From Cryomorpha sp963741985 (GTDB lineage: Bacteria; Bacteroidota; Bacteroidia; Flavobacteriales_D; Cryomorphaceae): 64,000 bases of DNA. The stretch is taken from NCBI GenBank assembly GCA_963741985.1, contig CAVUKD010000001.1, forward strand, positions 248,001-312,000. The letters are read 5' to 3'. The translations under genes were made by a program, and so were the position numbers. The notes under the pieces are model-generated. The model did not search any database and was not told where the DNA came from. It saw nothing but the letters and a program-made list of their open reading frames with translations. Shown in pieces: positions 61,255 through 64,000 of this stretch. How positions within the stretch are numbered: position 1 is the stretch's first letter; the number at the start of each line of letters is the position of its first letter.

Positions 61255-64000
61255 ATGAAGAAATTACTCCCACTTATTCTATTCTTTTTACCCCTGCTTT
61301 CTCACGCACAAATTGATAACGAATTTTGGTTTGCCGCTCCCGACCTTACCAAGGGTACTGGAAACGAATCACGAAGGGACAGCACTGTGTACTTGGTTTT
61401 CACTACTTTAAGTGAAGCAAGTAATGTCCGTATTTCGCAACCAGCCAATTTGAGTTTTGTGCCAATTGATATAAGCCTTGCGGCAAATAGTACACAATCG
61501 GTGAATCTAGGACAATTTTTGTCGCTGATAGAATCAAAACCTGCTGACGCTGTCTTAAATACTGGTTTGCTCATTCGCTGTACAAATCCCCTCACGGTTT
61601 ATTATGAAGTAAGAGGAAATGCTAATTCCGATCTTTTTGCATTGAAAGGTAAAAATGCGTTGGGTAAGAAATTCTATACCCCTTTCCAAACTGAGCGACA
61701 AAACAATCAGATGCTAAATGGCCAAAACTACATTCCGGGTCCCCGTTCGGGATTCATAGTGATGGCAAAATTCGATTCAACGAGTGTCACCATCACCCCG
61801 ACCCAAGATTTAGTTGGCCATCCTGCCGACGAGACTTTTTCCATTACATTGAATCGCGGTCAAACATATTTTGCAGAGGCTGTTAACTGGGAAGCTGGAA
61901 GTCAACCTGCAGGTTCACTTATTGAAAGTGATAAAGAGATTACAGTCACTATTAAAGATGATATGATCGACTTAGATCCATCGAATGACTCAGGTGCAGA
62001 TGTGGTTGGAGATCAACTTATACCAGTAGAATATCTTGGGAAGACATACATCCTAGTACGTGGAGGATTGACAAGTAATGGAGATCGCGCTATTCTATGT
62101 GCTACTGAAGACAATACGGACTTATATATTGACGGCAGTTCAACACCCATAACGATAAATGCCGGTGAACAATATCAATACCAGATGGAAAGTACATCTA
62201 CCTATGTAGAGGCATCCAAAAAAATTGCGGTCTTACATGTTACCGGCCTTGGCGATCAGCTTTGCGGTGCAATTATTCCATCACTAGATTGTACAGGTAG
62301 CGAGCAAGTAGGTTTTGTGCGCGGCACCAGTCGACCGTTTTTATTAAATATCACCATTCGTGCAGGTGGTGAAGAGGGTTTTATTTTAAATGGTGATCCA
62401 AATTTAATTCCCGCAAGTGCTTTCGAACCGGTTGTGGGTACAAATGGATATTTTGTTTTCGCCAGAATTGAGTATTCCACCAGTGACATACCTGTAAACC
62501 AAGCAAATCTCGTGACCAACAATTCAGGTGAGGTATTCAACCTTGGGATTACCAATGGAAATTCAGGTTCATCTTGTAGTTACGGATACTTTTCTTCTTT
62601 CAGTTTCCTGAATATTGGAAAAAATTCTGCCGTTTGTCTGGGCGATTCACTTATCCTAAATGCAGGTCCCGGAAAAACTGCCTATCTATGGAATACTGGC
62701 GATACCACTCAAACTATCACGGTTTACGAAGCCGGCACGTACTATGTCGATGCATATTTCGGTACAGATTGTGTCGCAGCTGATACCATCGAGGTGAGCT
62801 ATTACGAACCACCGATTGATCTTGGTGCGAATGATACGATCTGCGCCGGAACTTCACTCACTTTTCAGTTCGCAGGAAATTACCTTTTTACATGGCAAGA
62901 CGGTTCGCATGAAAATAGTTTTACCGTGACTGATTCAGGCTTTTATTATGTAGATGTAAGTGATTATCAGCAATGCACTACACGCGATTCAGTTCATATT
63001 GCGATTAGCCCGCGGCCTGAAACCCCTGAGCTGACCGGAGAAGCCGAATATTGCACGGGAGAAAGCATTGAGCTTTTTATGAATGATTTTGACGGCGTTA
63101 ATTACCGGTATATTTTGCCTTCCGGCGAAACTGTGACTGGACAAGACCTCGTGATCGACGGTGCCCAAACTGATATGTCGGGAAGATATTACGGCTACTA
63201 CGTAAAAGACGGATGCGAAACCTTCAATGATTCCATTGATGTACTTGTTCATCCTTTGCCAGTAATCGATTTAGGTACAGATATATCCGTTTGTAACGGC
63301 ACCGATGTAACACTTGATCCCGGTCTCGCTGTTGGCAATTTTGAATGGCAGGATGGCTCTACTGATCTTACCTATTTCCCCACCCAATCGGGAACCTATA
63401 CGGTAACGGTTACAGATGTGAATATGTGTTCGACAACTGATTCTGTTGAAGTAGAATTCAAACCACTGCCTGAAAATCCAATCATCTCCGGCGATACAGA
63501 TTATTGTGCAGGTGAAGATGTCGCACTGAATACAGATGCGCAGTCTGGCGCTTCTTATAGCTGGATTGACCCGCAAGGAAATGTAACTCCGGGCGAAAAT
63601 GAAATCGTTTACGCCTCAAGCAATACCCCAACTTCAGGAGAATATTCACTGGTAATTGATCTATCCGGATGTTTGTCGGATACAGCTTACGCCAATGTAA
63701 ATATTCATCCAAATCCGCAGTTCAATTTAATGGCAGATACCACTATTTGTGACGGATCCACAATCGTTTTATCCGGTCCTGATGGGTACTCCTACGAATG
63801 GAGTAACGATGAGACTTCTCAAACAATTGAAGGGGGCAGCGGAAATTTTATGCTGACCATAACCGATGAAAATGGATGTTCAGCTTCCGACGAGGTCGTA
63901 GTCTCATCAGCAGGACCATCGGCTACAATTACCGTTTTGCCCTCCAATGAAGGTTTTCCCGGTTTTGAATTCACATTGAATGGCGACGCTCAAAATGGCT
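61255..64000 (+). CDS. Giant secreted protein with IgGFc-binding-type domain and Ig-like repeats (3' truncated by window)
   Basis: An open frame of 915 codons from ATG 61255 runs through the window end. The signal peptide ends LLSHA with Gln at +1 (residue 19). Residues about 22-445 match the IgGFc-binding N-terminal domain (PF17517-like): EFWFAAPDLTKG at the start, NALGKKFYTPFQTERQNN, PRSGFIVMAK and the strand TSVTITPT. From about 455 six Ig/PKD-like repeats of roughly 60-85 residues follow, each with a pair of cysteines. The missing C-terminus probably carries a T9SS or gliding-motility-associated sorting domain. Such giants serve as surface adhesins or motility proteins. No catalytic motif seen. 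Confidence 0.85.
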   Translation, partial: MKKLLPLILFFLPLLSHAQIDNEFWFAAPDLTKGTGNESRRDSTVYLVFTTLSEASNVRISQPANLSFVPIDISLAANSTQSVNLGQFLSLIESKPADAVLNTGLLIRCTNPLTVYYEVRGNANSDLFALKGKNALGKKFYTPFQTERQNNQMLNGQNYIPGPRSGFIVMAKFDSTSVTITPTQDLVGHPADETFSITLNRGQTYFAEAVNWEAGSQPAGSLIESDKEITVTIKDDMIDLDPSNDSGADVVGDQLIPVEYLGKTYILVRGGLTSNGDRAILCATEDNTDLYIDGSSTPITINAGEQYQYQMESTSTYVEASKKIAVLHVTGLGDQLCGAIIPSLDCTGSEQVGFVRGTSRPFLLNITIRAGGEEGFILNGDPNLIPASAFEPVVGTNGYFVFARIEYSTSDIPVNQANLVTNNSGEVFNLGITNGNSGSSCSYGYFSSFSFLNIGKNSAVCLGDSLILNAGPGKTAYLWNTGDTTQTITVYEAGTYYVDAYFGTDCVAADTIEVSYYEPPIDLGANDTICAGTSLTFQFAGNYLFTWQDGSHENSFTVTDSGFYYVDVSDYQQCTTRDSVHIAISPRPETPELTGEAEYCTGESIELFMNDFDGVNYRYILPSGETVTGQDLVIDGAQTDMSGRYYGYYVKDGCETFNDSIDVLVHPLPVIDLGTDISVCNGTDVTLDPGLAVGNFEWQDGSTDLTYFPTQSGTYTVTVTDVNMCSTTDSVEVEFKPLPENPIISGDTDYCAGEDVALNTDAQSGASYSWIDPQGNVTPGENEIVYASSNTPTSGEYSLVIDLSGCLSDTAYANVNIHPNPQFNLMADTTICDGSTIVLSGPDGYSYEWSNDETSQTIEGGSGNFMLTITDENGCSASDEVVVSSAGPSATITVLPSNEGFPGFEFTLNGDAQNG
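62620..63910 (+). repeat. Six Ig/PKD-like repeats of two alternating types
   Basis: Repeats begin near 62626, 62815, 63010, 63262, 63474 and 63720. The shorter type has DLG-x-D-x-x-[IV]C-x-G at the front, Y-x-W-x-[DN] in the middle and TDxxxC near the end. The longer type starts I-x-GxxxYC-x-GE and ends in VHPxP or similar. From the second repeat they alternate short, long, short, long, short. Each has two Cys. Confidence 0.75.

Noticed and set aside
1..64000. CRISPR arrays, prophage, transposons, rRNA operons
   Set aside because: No regularly spaced short repeats, cas genes, phage structural genes, transposases or rRNA sequence were recognised on either strand.

Overview
The window is chromosomal DNA of a member of the Bacteroidota, most likely a marine or aquatic Flavobacteriia-type organism (class-level guess only). 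The evidence is type IX secretion (T9SS) C-terminal sorting domains, a TonB-dependent receptor with an N-terminal carboxypeptidase-regulatory-like domain, signal peptides in which glutamine directly follows the signal peptidase I site, TAnnTTTG/TAnnTTCG promoter boxes, and many families typical of the phylum (DUF5522, long urocanate hydratase, GNAT-nitrilase fusion, GH3-serine hydrolase fusion). No rRNA, tRNA, CRISPR array, transposase or phage gene was seen.

Layout. (1) 1-23.1 kb, plus strand: a tandem array of five giant secreted paralogues (the first cut by the window edge), about 1,480-1,570 residues each. The architecture is signal peptide, LamG-like module, three Calx-beta-like domains, second LamG-like module, fibronectin-III-like domain and T9SS sorting domain. 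They fall into two subfamilies (copies 1-3 and copies 4-5), separated by a small membrane protein and a TonB-dependent receptor. Two 26-bp terminator hairpins that are exact reverse complements flank copy 4. (2) 23.1-26.7 kb, minus: a lipoprotein glutaminyl cyclase, a bifunctional NAD(P)HX repair enzyme and an outer-membrane barrel protein. (3) 26.9-34.8 kb, plus: a SpoIIAA-like protein, a GNAT-nitrilase fusion, a cold-shock protein, an M16 peptidase, a MATE transporter and a coiled-coil lipoprotein. (4) 34.8-37.8 kb, minus: a GH3/serine-hydrolase fusion. (5) 38.0-42.9 kb, plus: a compact operon of a small membrane protein, mutL, two rhomboid proteases and an EEP-family hydrolase. (6) 42.9-44.9 kb, minus: a MazF/ribbon-helix-helix toxin-antitoxin pair and a DEAD-box helicase. 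(7) 45.0-50.3 kb: a PlsB/PlsC-type acyltransferase (plus) and two tandem M1 peptidases (minus). (8) 50.5-52.6 kb, plus: an LpxD-type acyltransferase overlapping a SpoIIE-type phosphatase. (9) 52.6-58.5 kb, minus: a surface polysaccharide cluster (methyltransferase, glycosyltransferase, flippase, chain-length regulator, O-antigen ligase/polymerase). (10) 58.7-60.9 kb, plus: DUF5522 and urocanate hydratase. (11) 61.3 kb to the edge, plus: the start of another giant secreted protein with an IgGFc-binding-type N-terminal domain and alternating cysteine-bearing Ig-like repeats.

How it fits together. Much of the window concerns the cell envelope and surface: secreted adhesin-like giants, an outer-membrane receptor, surface polysaccharide, lipid A acylation, peptidoglycan-directed hydrolases and envelope peptidases. 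All nine signal peptidase I substrates recognised have Gln at mature position +1, the substrate of the glutaminyl cyclase encoded beside the array. I found no clearly undescribed system. The strongest leads are the two-subfamily giant array with its mirror-image hairpins and conserved pyroglutamate-ready Q-x-GPGG N-terminus.
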